Shown here in pieces: positions 50,001 to 62,600 of a DNA stretch of 64,000 bases. Every line of letters begins with the position of its first letter. Position 1 is the first letter of the stretch. The stretch covers positions 3,777,754 to 3,841,753 of the forward strand of contig OZ024792.1 in NCBI GenBank assembly GCA_964017065.1. Reading direction: 5' to 3'. Position numbers and translations under genes: made by a program. This stretch comes from Haliclona indistincta (lineage: Eukaryota > Porifera > Demospongiae > Haplosclerida > Chalinidae). The notes under the pieces are model-generated. The model did not search any database. It was not told where the DNA came from and saw nothing but the letters and a program-made list of their open reading frames with translations.

Positions 50001-51119
50001 AAAAGGAGATTGCATTGATAGAGGCACAGGTCTATCAGTTGGTTGAGCTACTTTCGGTGAGAAACGTGATATAATAAACTTTTCTGTTGTGCTATAATGA
50101 CAATAGTATCCACTAGTTGAAAAAAATTCCTCTTCAATTTCAGGAGCAAAGAGTATCTACCAAAGATAATGTTGAGCGTCGTTTAGCCCGTACTGCAGAA
50201 GAACTTGCTGAAGAAGAGTCTGATGATGACATTGACGTGGTAGAAGAAAATGTAGACAGTGACGATTCTGATTCTGTACCATACAATCCAAAGAATCTAC
50301 CACTGGGTTGGGACGGAAAGGTATGTCGGTGTGTAGTGAGGTACGTCGTGTGATAACTCACACTCTGTTTCGTCTGTTATGGGCAAAGTACTTGTACTAA
50401 GATATTTACGTAATGTGCTCAGAGCACTAGATATGTAAATAGTTCACATGTATCCTCAAAAGCTCAGTGAATGTTGCTCAATTCTTTCCCTCGACCCTGT
50501 TGCATACATCACTGTTCATTCTATAGCCGATTCCGTATTGGTTGTACAAGTTACATGGTCTCAACATCACATATGAGTGTGAAATATGCGGTGGAGCACA
50601 ATACCGTGGCCCTAAATCATTTCAGCGACACTTCTCGGTAAGTTATTATGGTCAAGTGCTTGCACACAGTATTAGTGTTATCCATTGTTACTCAAAAACC
50701 CATGACGCCGTGTTGAAGTTAACAGATAAACAAGAAAAATCATACTTTTACCAAAAGTTGTGGGTCCCAATAGCCTTAGAGACTTTCCACTATAACTATA
50801 TTGTGTGCCTTCTAGTTATGTCAAGTTTATGTTCTTGCAGGAATGGCGCCATGCTTATGGAATGCGATGTCTTGGTATTCCAAATACTGCTCATTTTGCT
50901 AATATCACTGTAGTTGCTGATGCCAGAGCTTGTGAGTTCGCTGACATCACAATGCTGTTAATAATGATTCTGTTTTGTTCTTCAGTATGGGAAAAACTTC
51001 GACTTACAAAAGGTCGTGAGCGCTGGCATGCTGAAGTAGAGGAAGAGTATGAGGATTCTGTTGGCAATGTAGTTAACAAACGTACCTACAATGACCTCCG
51101 CAGGCAGGGACTGCTCTAA
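43514..51119 (+). CDS. SF3A3: Splicing factor 3A subunit 3 (SF3a60/Prp9)
   Basis: Subunit of SF3a in the U2 snRNP, required for branch-site recognition. Fourteen exons, about 508 residues (human about 501): 43514-43609, 43672-43772, 44849-44941, 48702-48799, 48847-48938, 48997-49079, 49127-49265, 49316-49387, 49765-49832, 49885-50056, 50144-50320, 50527-50637, 50841-50931 and 50986-51119; the edges of the exon at 49765 are uncertain by one base. It starts [20 protein letters not shown]. Other matches are [45 protein letters not shown], the SAP-like [20 protein letters not shown], an acidic linker, and the U1-type C2H2 finger (Cys near 415 and 418, then the RHF...WRH histidines) followed by [17 protein letters not shown]. 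It ends NLRRQGLL-like (NDLRRQGLL). Intron 3 (3.8 kb) holds four transposon copies. Confidence 0.95.
45089..45627 (-). mobile_element. Hairpin-ended repeat family, reverse copy
   Basis: Right end AAAGCACCAAATGTGCAGAT at the left edge, left hairpin end CCTCATGGCTCTGCCCACCG at the right. The interior keeps the CTCCAGATCGCCAGCAGC block. SF3A3 intron 3. Confidence 0.8.
45689..46914 (+). mobile_element. Hairpin-ended repeat family, copy with 57-bp minisatellite
   Basis: Left end ATTATGCCGAGGTGTGGGCG with CCACGAGGCATACAGTAGTC, then GTGTGTGT. Right end CACCGAGGCATCTGCACC then TTTGGTGC at 46886-46912. A second copy starts at once at 46915. Confidence 0.85.
46190..46725. repeat. Minisatellite, about 57-bp unit
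   Basis: Nine or so copies of a unit containing TGTTGCTATGATCTGCTGCT and GCCTGTGCTTCCATAG, lengths 45-60. Parallel ORFs on both strands ([20 protein letters not shown]) only reflect the repeat. Lies wholly within the 45689 element. Confidence 0.95.
46967..47015. repeat. (GT)n microsatellite at the element left end
   Basis: About 24 GT units directly after the terminal hairpin. Shorter GT tracts occupy the same position in the copies at 5880 and 45689. Confidence 0.95.
47437..47756. repeat. Minisatellite, about 25-bp unit
   Basis: A dozen degenerate units of GGTTCTGCTGCTTGCATGCT plus TCCAT. Not coding. Confidence 0.9.
47938..48504. mobile_element. TIR element with GGGGGTACGACAAGC ends, copy 2 (inverted)
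   Basis: Left AGGGGGGTACAACAAGCTAA, right TTAGCTTGTCGTACCCCCTG. The reverse complement aligns with 4431-5038. The reading frame open in copy 1 is interrupted here. Confidence 0.8.
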
Positions 51120-54237
<3,118 letters not shown>

Positions 54238-54271
54238 TTAGATCTGAGAACTGTTACAGTAATAATACGAG

Positions 54272-54277
54272 TTTATT
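54272..54277 (-). promoter_or_regulatory. Candidate poly(A) signal of the Hakai-like gene
   Basis: TTTATT on the plus strand is AATAAA on the minus strand, 146 bases past the Hakai stop codon and 35 bases past the PCNA stop, so inside the PCNA 3' UTR. Confidence 0.5.
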
Positions 54278-54407
54278 ATGAGGCCAGTTTTTCATTATCC
54301 TAAAGAGTATGTATCATCGAGACGATGGGAATTCATCACTCGCACACACACAATGACAAACTCAACCCATGTAATGCAGTGGTTGGAATAATTGTGCAAA
54401 TAGGCTA

Positions 54408-54413
54408 AATAAA
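54408..54413 (+). promoter_or_regulatory. Candidate poly(A) signal of PCNA
   Basis: AATAAA 170 bases after the PCNA stop, followed by a GT-rich GTTGGTTGGTT. It lies 10 bases before the Hakai-like stop codon. Confidence 0.65.
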
Positions 54414-54422
54414 GTTGGTTGG

Positions 54423-57400
54423 TTAAGAGAATCCTGGGGGTCTTGGCCAATTAGGAGCTGAGGAAGGTACTGTAAACCTAATAGACATAATATTAAGCAA
54501 TGCATTTGTTATATTTGTCAACTCACATGGGTGGAGGATGAAAAGAAGGGTGAAGCACAGATCCCTGAAGTAGTTACAAACATGCATTTAAAAGTGGTTG
54601 TCAGATATTGTCTCATGTTTTATAAGCACTGATGTTACACTAGTTTATCTCTGCATAGAAATAGCATGCCTTTGATTCTTCTCTATAATGTTTAGCATGC
54701 GTACAACACCTGCATTTTGTCTGCCAGCAAGTACATAGCTTCTATAGGTTCCTAGCAGCTAGCGCAGTAATTATACGTTAGTCTTTCGTATGGAGCCTGC
54801 TTGCAAACCTGTCTTGCTATCTCGTTGGGTCCTCTAGGTGGTGGTGGTGGAGGAGGAGGATGAAAGAAAGGTGGCATTGTCAACTGTGGAAGTGCAGCAG
54901 TGTTTAGTACTGGTTGAGGAAGAGTAGCTTTATCCATATGTCTGTATGCTACATGAGCATCAAGATCGCGCTGGGAGAGATAACTGCGACCACATCCTTT
55001 ATTGTTATACCTGATGCAATGAATAAAATTGTTAACTTGTGGATAACAATATGCCCAACCTTTCTCCTCCATGGCAACAGACATATACACTACCCATGGA
55101 GGCCTCTTCAAATGTCTGATCACCCTCACGACATCGTGGACATATTCCTCCTGCCTTCTTGGCACAATCACGACAGAATGCATGTCGACAACGTTTCTGC
55201 AATTTGGGAGATAAAAGTTAACAGGGGTGCGAAAGCAAATCAAGTGCGGTGTGGCACGGAGCACCAACGAAACATTTTAGCTAACTAAATCAGCCCACTT
55301 TTTGTTTAACTTTATTTTATTTTGCTATGACATTATAAATTGATTTCTCTCGCAAGGAAAAAAATCAGTAATCAATTATTCATTTGTGACGTCGTCAGCA
55401 TAGGTACATGTTGATGGCGGGTGGTTGCTTCACTCACACATATGTCACCGCTGCTGTTGCTACAAGACACTATTAGTGACGAACATAGCGGGAGCACGAT
55501 CGTCCTTGATTTACATTTATTGCACTAAGATGGCCGCCAATGTGCTTTGCATCACTTTCAACCGATGATCTTTGACCAAAAGCGCGATCGTTCATACTGT
55601 ATGAACAATTAAGTACTTCAACCGTGCTTTAACTAATACTTAAAGTTTAAAGATCTAAAAATCCTGCAAGGATTGATGAACAGTAGCGTAACATCATCAT
55701 AATAATTATTTCTCTTTTCTGGTCATAAGAACGTCTTTAATTACATATAGCCAAGCTAAAGTACTTTGGCAATTTTTGAGGCATATTAATCATGCAATTG
55801 TGTTAGCATGACAACGCAAATGGACCACCAGTCTCGTAAACCAACTCCTTCCACTCATTGATTGCATACAGTATCAAATGTCAGGGAGGATGGTCTGGCT
55901 ACTTACTCACAGTTTTCGTGTAAACACTGTCAGAGATTGGTGGAGTTCTATCATTATTCAAGAGCAGTCTAATTATCACATGATTATTAGTGCTGCAACG
56001 ACTACTCAGATACTCGTTTAATAACTGTAATCGGTTAGTGAAAAGAAACTCGCAAGTACAATTCAACAAACGTCCAGCCACACATTTCTTACACATGCTG
56101 TGCAAAGTCACTGAATGCAGATTTTTGAGCAAAAACCAACAAAGTGGTGATTTAGTGTCTTTATTATGTGTTCAAAATTAACTGAGATTATTCGGTTACT
56201 CGGTCGTTTAGTGAATAGAGTATTCGGTCTTGTTCAAACAGCACTTGTTGCAGCACTAGTGATTATCAACATGAATGCCTACACCAACAGCATTAAAAGC
56301 ATTTGCAATCACTAGGCTACTCAATTTTACATGAAAAACTGTTCTCTGACACATTAAGATTGCAGTATAGATTAGAACGCAATGAAGATGGTCAGAAAAC
56401 ATTTTGTGCCTGCTACTGTAACTGATCTCTCAAGCTAAGCAATGAACATAGTCGCTGCTTATAGGCGAGACTACTCACTGTTGTTGGACAGTTCAAAATG
56501 GACCAAAGCATGGCAGCATACAAAATTGCTGATTTTTCACATTACATGAAAACTGTAAGTGACCAGACCATCCTTCCCGCTATTCAATATTTCAATACTG
56601 CAAGTGATCTAGTCTGGCAACCCTAGCCCCTTCGCATCAGTGGAAGGGTCTGACATCAACAGTATCAAAGTTGTACCAGTAGAATTAAAGCACATCAAAT
56701 TTTTACATGACAATTGGTAACAAAATGGTGGCAGCCAGTACGTGTGCTGTTTGCTTTTATCGATCTTCTTTGGTCAGCTTAAAATTAAACTGACATCTAA
56801 TTCAAGCAACAATGGAAAGCAGGCAAAGCACACACTTCCTGTACCGTGTTTACACCGCAAGTTACAAACACAAGCATATAAGCCAGCTCTAGCATTCTTA
56901 CTCACAACCAGTACGCTCAGTAGCTCCTTCGAGACAATTGCTTAGTCAAAATCAGGTGTACAGCGCATCTACTGCAGCCAGTACAGCGTGAATTCTAGGC
57001 GAACATTCGTGGTTTAAGAATATTCATGATTGATCGATTACACCATGCGTTTCTGCAATCTGATTGGATCGTAGAAATCCCTTTGACTGATACAACTTTT
57101 GATACTGCTGACACTTCCACTGAAATGCGAAGGAACGGGGCTGCCAACAAGCAATCAACGTGGGTTGGCTTACAAGACAGGATACCCAAAAATAAGGACA
57201 TCCACTTTAATGTGTAGACAAGCCAGTGCAGGCCTTACCATTCGACCATAAATTAGAACTGGAAGATCACATACTTCACAAATGTGAAGTAGTGGGTTGA
57301 TCACAGGCCGACCTATCAAATTTTGCCGTTGGTCCCAACGTAGCTCTTTTCCTTGATGTAATGAGAATCTCCCAGCAGTTTGATCACTAGTATTATCTAC

Positions 57401-57586
57401 AGACATACAAGGGCAAGCTGGATTTCTACACAGTAAGCTTACTACATTTATAATTATTACATTTATACAGCTAGACCCACCTTGCGTAGCAGAACGAGAA
57501 GACGGAGAAGAAGGTCCAGGGCTGGAAACACGGGCAGCCGGCTCTTTTAACTTCAGCGCTATGTTTCTCCGAACAGACCCCTCCAT
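54423..57586 (-). CDS. CBLL1: Hakai/CBLL1-like RING E3 ubiquitin ligase
   Basis: Hakai ubiquitinates phosphotyrosine-bearing targets and is also an accessory subunit of the m6A methyltransferase complex. Six exons, about 246 residues: 57481-57586, 57239-57441, 55060-55196, 54809-55010, 54527-54564 and 54423-54477. It starts MEGSVRRNIALKLKEPAARV. The family match is FSLHQGKELRWDQRQNLIGR, then RING cysteines HICEVCDLPVLIYGRM | KRCRHAFCRDCAKK and GGICPRC. The atypical C2H2-like part of the HYB domain follows (CGRSYLSQRDLDAHVAYRHM), then a proline-rich tail (HPPPPPPPPRGP) ending NWPRPPGFS. It is much shorter than vertebrate Hakai (about 490 aa) because the proline-rich tail is short. The intron between exons 1 and 2 is only 39 bases as modelled; that junction is the least certain. 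Convergent with PCNA. Confidence 0.88.
55883..56580. mobile_element. 700-bp TIR element in the Hakai-like intron
   Basis: Left end GGGAGGATGGTCTGGCTACT followed by TACTCACAGTTTTC; the right end is its complement (GAAAACTGTAAGTGACCAGA, CCATCCTTCCCGC). The interior has no recognised coding. Confidence 0.8.
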
Positions 57587-57795
57587 TTTCTGAGCATACC
57601 CTACGTCACGCCTACTACTAAGTTCACACGTGGATTTATTCCTTCCATCCACCAAACGCCGTGTATTTCTACATGTAATAATTATTTCGCATATTGAAAC
57701 AATAAAAGACAAGGACTGCTACATAAATTTTGTCCGCATTGTTACTGTAATGAAAAAACAAAGCATTAATAATGATTTATAAAAATAATTATTTC

Positions 57796-59602
57796 TTATA
57801 CCTTCTTGCCTGCTCCAACTTTTGCCTTCTTAGTTCCTCGAACCTTCTTTTGTCTGTTCTTTCTTTCCTTTCTTTGTTTACGTGAAACTTTGGATTTTTC
57901 ATACATACCCATCTGTGTACAAAAAAGGCAACATAACCACACACCAAGGTGCTGATGCCTCAGTGGAATTGCACATAATACTTAGATACAAGACATGGCT
58001 GAATAATAAATCTGGTAATTTTCAACAATCAAATATTTTCAACATGAACACACCGCTCAAAAATAAAATTCCAACTAAAATCTATGGAGTGCTTAGCCTA
58101 TGAGAGCTGTTCTGTTATTAGACCATGTCTGCCACATTTAATCCCTGGGCTAAAGAGAATGGCTTGCTTTCAGGAATCTACTGTACCCGGGTTGAAATCA
58201 AACCAGACTTACCCGGGTTGAACTCGGTTAGCACGCGTCCACACTCGATCCTGCGTAATTTTAGCTATTATTCTAATTATACGAATTCAATTCACTTTTT
58301 CACTTTCAAGCATGAGGTAGCTCAGTTATAGCGTTCTTCATGTTGGTCAATGTGGCTGTTTACGACTATTGTTGCTATGCTATTGAGGTGGACTATTCTC
58401 AGTGGCGATGGGAGCTTAACATCTGTCTGAGTTTTACAAAAGTGTACAAGAGTTAAAATCTCTAGAATTGCATTAGGCTTCTGCTACACTACAGATCTCA
58501 TCCCGATTTGTTGCAGGCAAACACCATGTCAAGTAGGCCACTTAATAGACCATCACTGTTTGTGATATCTACCTGAATTTGGTTGAAGTCATTCAGTCTT
58601 TTGGCAAAATTATCTTGAAGAATTCTTTTTATTAAAAGACATTGCTGTTATCATTGCCGCTCAGCAATAATATGTAGAGATGATCGTGAATTAAGATGGC
58701 GGCTACTCGTGTGTAAAATGAGTTATCGCACATTATCTCTACTGTTATACATTTCTACTGCATTTTAACTACCGTATAGTGGGAAATTTTCGCGAATTAC
58801 AGGCGTGAAAATCTTATCCGCGAATGTCTTGTTTTTTGTTCACAAAGATAGGGCAATAGTGCTGATTCGCGAAAATATTATTCGCAAAATGCTCAATCTC
58901 GCACATTCGCGAAAAATTTTCTAATAATAGTAATAGACTGCCCGCCCGCATCATTAAGACAGGAATTCACGATAGAAACTAATAATTCAGGCCCAAGGGT
59001 CTTCCTAACAATTGTATGACAAACGATTCTATTTTCAAGAGTCAGACACTGTCTAACAGCAAAGATTACATAATACCCATGCCCTACAGGTTTATTTATT
59101 CGAGAAATGAACACATGCCATAATTCCCACAATATCAACACTAGTTACACCAACTTACTCTAGCTAGCCTTGGACGCGGTTCAAACTTTTTCAAAGCTTC
59201 CATACTATCATAAACAAGAGCAAATCCAGAAGACTTCCCGCCTCCATAGGCTGTTTTGAATCCAAAGCACACAATCACATCAGGATTCGCCTTGTACATC
59301 TTTGCAAGCTGTTCACTTAATTCTTTCTTGGGCACATTAGGTCTACCAGGATGAAGCACATCAACCACCTAGTGTCCCAATAGGCAATATTTATCCAGTC
59401 TACTTCGAAATCAACTGACCATTTGACGACGTTGCAGCAGTCTGTTCGTCATAAACTTGCGTGTTCTAAGAGTCGCTGTTTCAGTCTGAAAAAGACAATT
59501 CATTCATGAAAAAATCATACAACCTGCTACAATTTAAATACAATATTGCCCACAATCAACATCTTTTCAGTAAAAACGATGGAAAAGGATTTCACTCACC
59601 AT
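57796..59602 (-). CDS. RPS24: 40S ribosomal protein S24
   Basis: Small-subunit ribosomal protein eS24. Four coding exons: 59600-59602 (ATG alone), 59420-59485, 59159-59368 and 57796-57912, total 131 residues, the normal family length. Matches: [80 protein letters not shown] and the basic tail [33 protein letters not shown]. The first coding exon carrying only the start codon is also found in vertebrate RPS24, supporting the model. The final GTATAA is read as Val-stop; a further tiny 3' exon, as in some animal isoforms, cannot be excluded. The start lies about 90 bases from the divergent CDP-diacylglycerol synthase start. Confidence 0.95.
57943..57972 (-). mobile_element. Hairpin-ended family, right-end fragment
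   Basis: CACCAAGGTGCTGATGCCTC followed by AGTGGAATT; only the right terminal hairpin is left. RPS24 intron 3. Confidence 0.7.
57990..58170. mobile_element. Fragment of the ACCGTATAGCCGG MITE
   Basis: Aligns with about 24828-25025 (shared AAATATTTTCAACA-like and CCATGTCTGCCACATTTA-like stretches); both terminal repeats are lost. Confidence 0.6.
58183..58250. mobile_element. Fragment of the 19916-type MITE
   Basis: GAAATCAAACCAGACTTACC and CGGGTTGAACTCGGTTAGCA match 19956-20010 closely, with the complement end missing. Confidence 0.75.
58650..58770. repeat. Dispersed 125-bp repeat, copy 2
   Basis: Matches 40394-40520; a truncated MITE follows directly at 58771. Confidence 0.75.
58771..58921. 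mobile_element. ACCGTATAGCGGG MITE, truncated copy
   Basis: Left end ACCGTATAGTGGGAAATTTT and the interior match 28617-28820. The last 20 or so bases of the right arm are missing. Confidence 0.8.
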
Positions 59603-59692
59603 GGCTGCCACGTTTCTCTCTCAGAAATCGGTAAGGCGTGGTTTATTGGGTTGTTTTCTAAATAAAGCCCACCAAGGCGTTGACATCTAAAA
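59603..59692. promoter_or_regulatory. 90-bp bidirectional start region RPS24 / CDP-DAG synthase
   Basis: Only 90 bases separate the two start codons on opposite strands. The segment must contain both 5' UTRs and the shared core promoter, or the promoters overlap first introns. No classical TATA box or strong TOP tract was identified. Confidence 0.65.
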
Positions 59693-62600
59693 ATGGAGAT
59701 GAGCGAAAACGAAATAAAAATTCGGAATCGCTCAGACGGCGAACAGGTACAGGTAAACTCTGTATTTTGTGTGTGTACTAGTTGTATTTTCTTTGATGCT
59801 CTTAGAAAAAAGTAATGGAGGACATTTTACCTGAAAAGACAACCTCAAGCTCTGATTCCTCTTTCAATATTAATCCGAGGTATTATATATAACGAGAATT
59901 TAGAAATGCACTTTATAAAAGATATGTACACCAATAGAATTGTATAGACCACCTAAATAGAAGGCATTCTGTATTTGCTCCATGTTCATAGGATGCATGA
60001 TCTATACCTATATCCCTTGTTAGACCACAGCTAAGCGATGTTGACCAATCAGGAAGCGTAGCTGCGGGTCTCTATAGCTCATAATGGAATCCCGCCACTG
60101 CCGCGACCTCATAATGGTATCCCACAGCGCAGATTACGGTTCTGTGTGCGGAGTTCTACTTAAGAGCACTCGCATGTCTTTGTTGTCGTTCGCGTCATCT
60201 CTGTTTGCTGTTGCTATGGTCTAAATCAATATTAGAATTTTTATAGTATAGACCTTTTGTGATGGGCGGGACATGCGCGTTATGTTGTCATGGTAAACGG
60301 TGTAGTAGCCATTTTGAGTGTCAAATATGTGCCAAAATTATTTACTGTGATCAAGCAACATGGTTGCAGTGGCTGAATCTCGCTTCTCCTATTAATACAA
60401 GACATTGGACACAAAGAACCAAGATAGGTACTGAGAGAAGCTAGCAATGTTGGGCAATGGCAGATCCGTACGTAACAATAGCGGACAGCCGCTTGGCTAA
60501 GTACAGACGTATTGAGTGGCAAGACTGGCCTGATGTGCGTTATCCCGACATCTACAACTACTTTATAACATCTTTGAGTCCCTATACTCAAGAAGACCTC
60601 AAGGCCTACAAAAGCATACAAGTATATGGTCAATGGCTGGGTCAATGACATTGTTGTTTTTGACATACATGTACCATGCTGTTCCAAGGCTGCTTTCTGT
60701 CTTGTCACTGGCAAAGTCAAGCATTCAGAAGTTGAGTTATTCTCCTCTCAAGTCATGAGTAGCGGTGTAGAAAGTAGTATGTGCACACTGTGATTGTATA
60801 GCCGGTTTAGGCGAGTCGTGTTCTCATGTCGCCGCTCTTCCTTTTATTCTTGAAGGAAATACTCAACTCAGGAAGGATATGTCTTGCACATCTATGCCCT
60901 GTTACTGGTTACCACCTGCTTTCAAAGCTGTACCCTTCGCACGAATTCATGAGATTGATTTCACTTCTCCGAGCATCAAGTACAAGAAGCTGTTAGACGG
61001 TGAGCAAACAGCATGTTCTTCTAGTAGCTCTCAGCCTCAAATAATCTTAAGCCCACAGCAGATCAGCTTGACTCTTTATATAAGACCCTGTCCAGTTGTA
61101 AAATAAATTCCGTTCTCCTATCACCATAATAATATTATTATGCTGATGCATATTTACCTTTAGAAGCTCAAGGTGTTCCCCTTTACCACTAAGAGCCTTA
61201 CACAATAAGGACAGATTTGTTAGAAAAATATGAACTGAAAGCTCTCAGCACGAAAGCTCTTGAGCTCCTTCGGCTTCATCCTCACGAGGCAACATGGCAA
61301 CAATAATTGGTTCATCTCTCACTTCATCACTTTCGTCTCTAACAGACTGGGCATCAGCATCTCCAACTTCACAGGCACACTCATTCAACACCTCGGCTGC
61401 TAGTACTGATTGCATCTCGCCTATGGCTTCCTCCAAAATCTTTCCGGTTATCTCTACTTGCATTTTCTTTGGTTAATCTTGCACCAATATCCTCCTCCTC
61501 CTTGCGCTGTCTTCTTTCAACAGCCTCTGCTATCTTCCTTTTAGTAGCTACCAACTTGGGAAAACGAGTGAGTTTATGCAACTCATCAGCAGCTTTCAAC
61601 GCTTTTGTTCAAACACCGTAGGAACGTCGTTGCTTTTCTCAGAAATGTTTGCTGCAGATCCAGCTCGAATCATTGGGCTTCCAGTCCTTTCGCTTTACTG
61701 CAGCCGCTCAAGCATTCCTTCACACCTCATCTCTCGGAAATCTCTATAAAACTTCACTCCGGATTCCTTCTCGTATCTCCTCTTACATCTGACTGCAACG
61801 CAACACTTTCCCATACTTCAGCACTGACGGATAGCTCTTAAATAATACTACTAGCTAGTTTGACACTCAAAATGGCTACTACATCGTTAACCATGACGAC
61901 ACAATGCGCGTACCCCGCCTATCGCAAAAGGCCTATAAAGTAAGAACATTTTGGTATGAGAAAGCAATTTAAACCTATACTCATACATCCAAACTTATGT
62001 ATGTATGCATTGTTGGTACAACAACAACAAACTGCTATGACGTAAATGCAGATGCTATGTTGCCTGTAGTTGCTGCAATGATAATTTATAGTGAGCCCTG
62101 TCTTTGTAGTACAATGCGAGTAAAGTGTACCTGGCATCTTTGTGATTTGATTAGCTGAAGTTATGTCATTAGACAGTCTTTATCTACTCAGATGGCGTAA
62201 CTGGTGGATTAGAGGTTTCTTCACGTTCCTTATGATTGGCTCGTTTGTGGGATTTCTTTATGTTGGACAAATGGCTCTGGCATTCATGGTAAGTATTGTA
62301 CAGCCACTTGCTGTATGAATTATTCTTTTCATATACAGGTAATGGCTATCTTCATCAAATGTTTCCATGAAATCATCACAATTGGTCACTCCAAGTACCA
62401 GGAGCACAATCTGCCTCTCTATCGTGTGCTGAACTGGTTTGTAATCAACTTACTTTTATCTGTTTATGCTATTTTTCTCTGTGTTCCAGGTATTTCCTGT
62501 TTGTTGCTGTGTTCTTTATTTTGGGATCAAACTGTATTCATTACTATCCTGAATTCTTTACTGTTGAGGTATGTACATAATTGTTACCTTGAATGTAAAA

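Larger units (their letters stand above)
60247..61937. mobile_element. 1.69-kb TIR transposon carrying a SWIM-zinc-finger gene relic
   Basis: Inverted ends of about 78 bases: left TATAGACCTTTTGTGATGGG ... GTAGCCATTTTGAGTGTCAA, right the complement with a few mismatches. TA flanks both ends, suiting a TA target site. The cargo is a pseudogene at 60457-61106 and unrecognised minus-strand frames at 61245-61599. No transposase family was recognised. Confidence 0.8.

Noticed and set aside
54914..55288. 124-aa plus-strand ORF over the Hakai-like RING exon
   Set aside because: It is the antisense shadow of the RING and zinc-finger exons, which match a known family on the minus strand.
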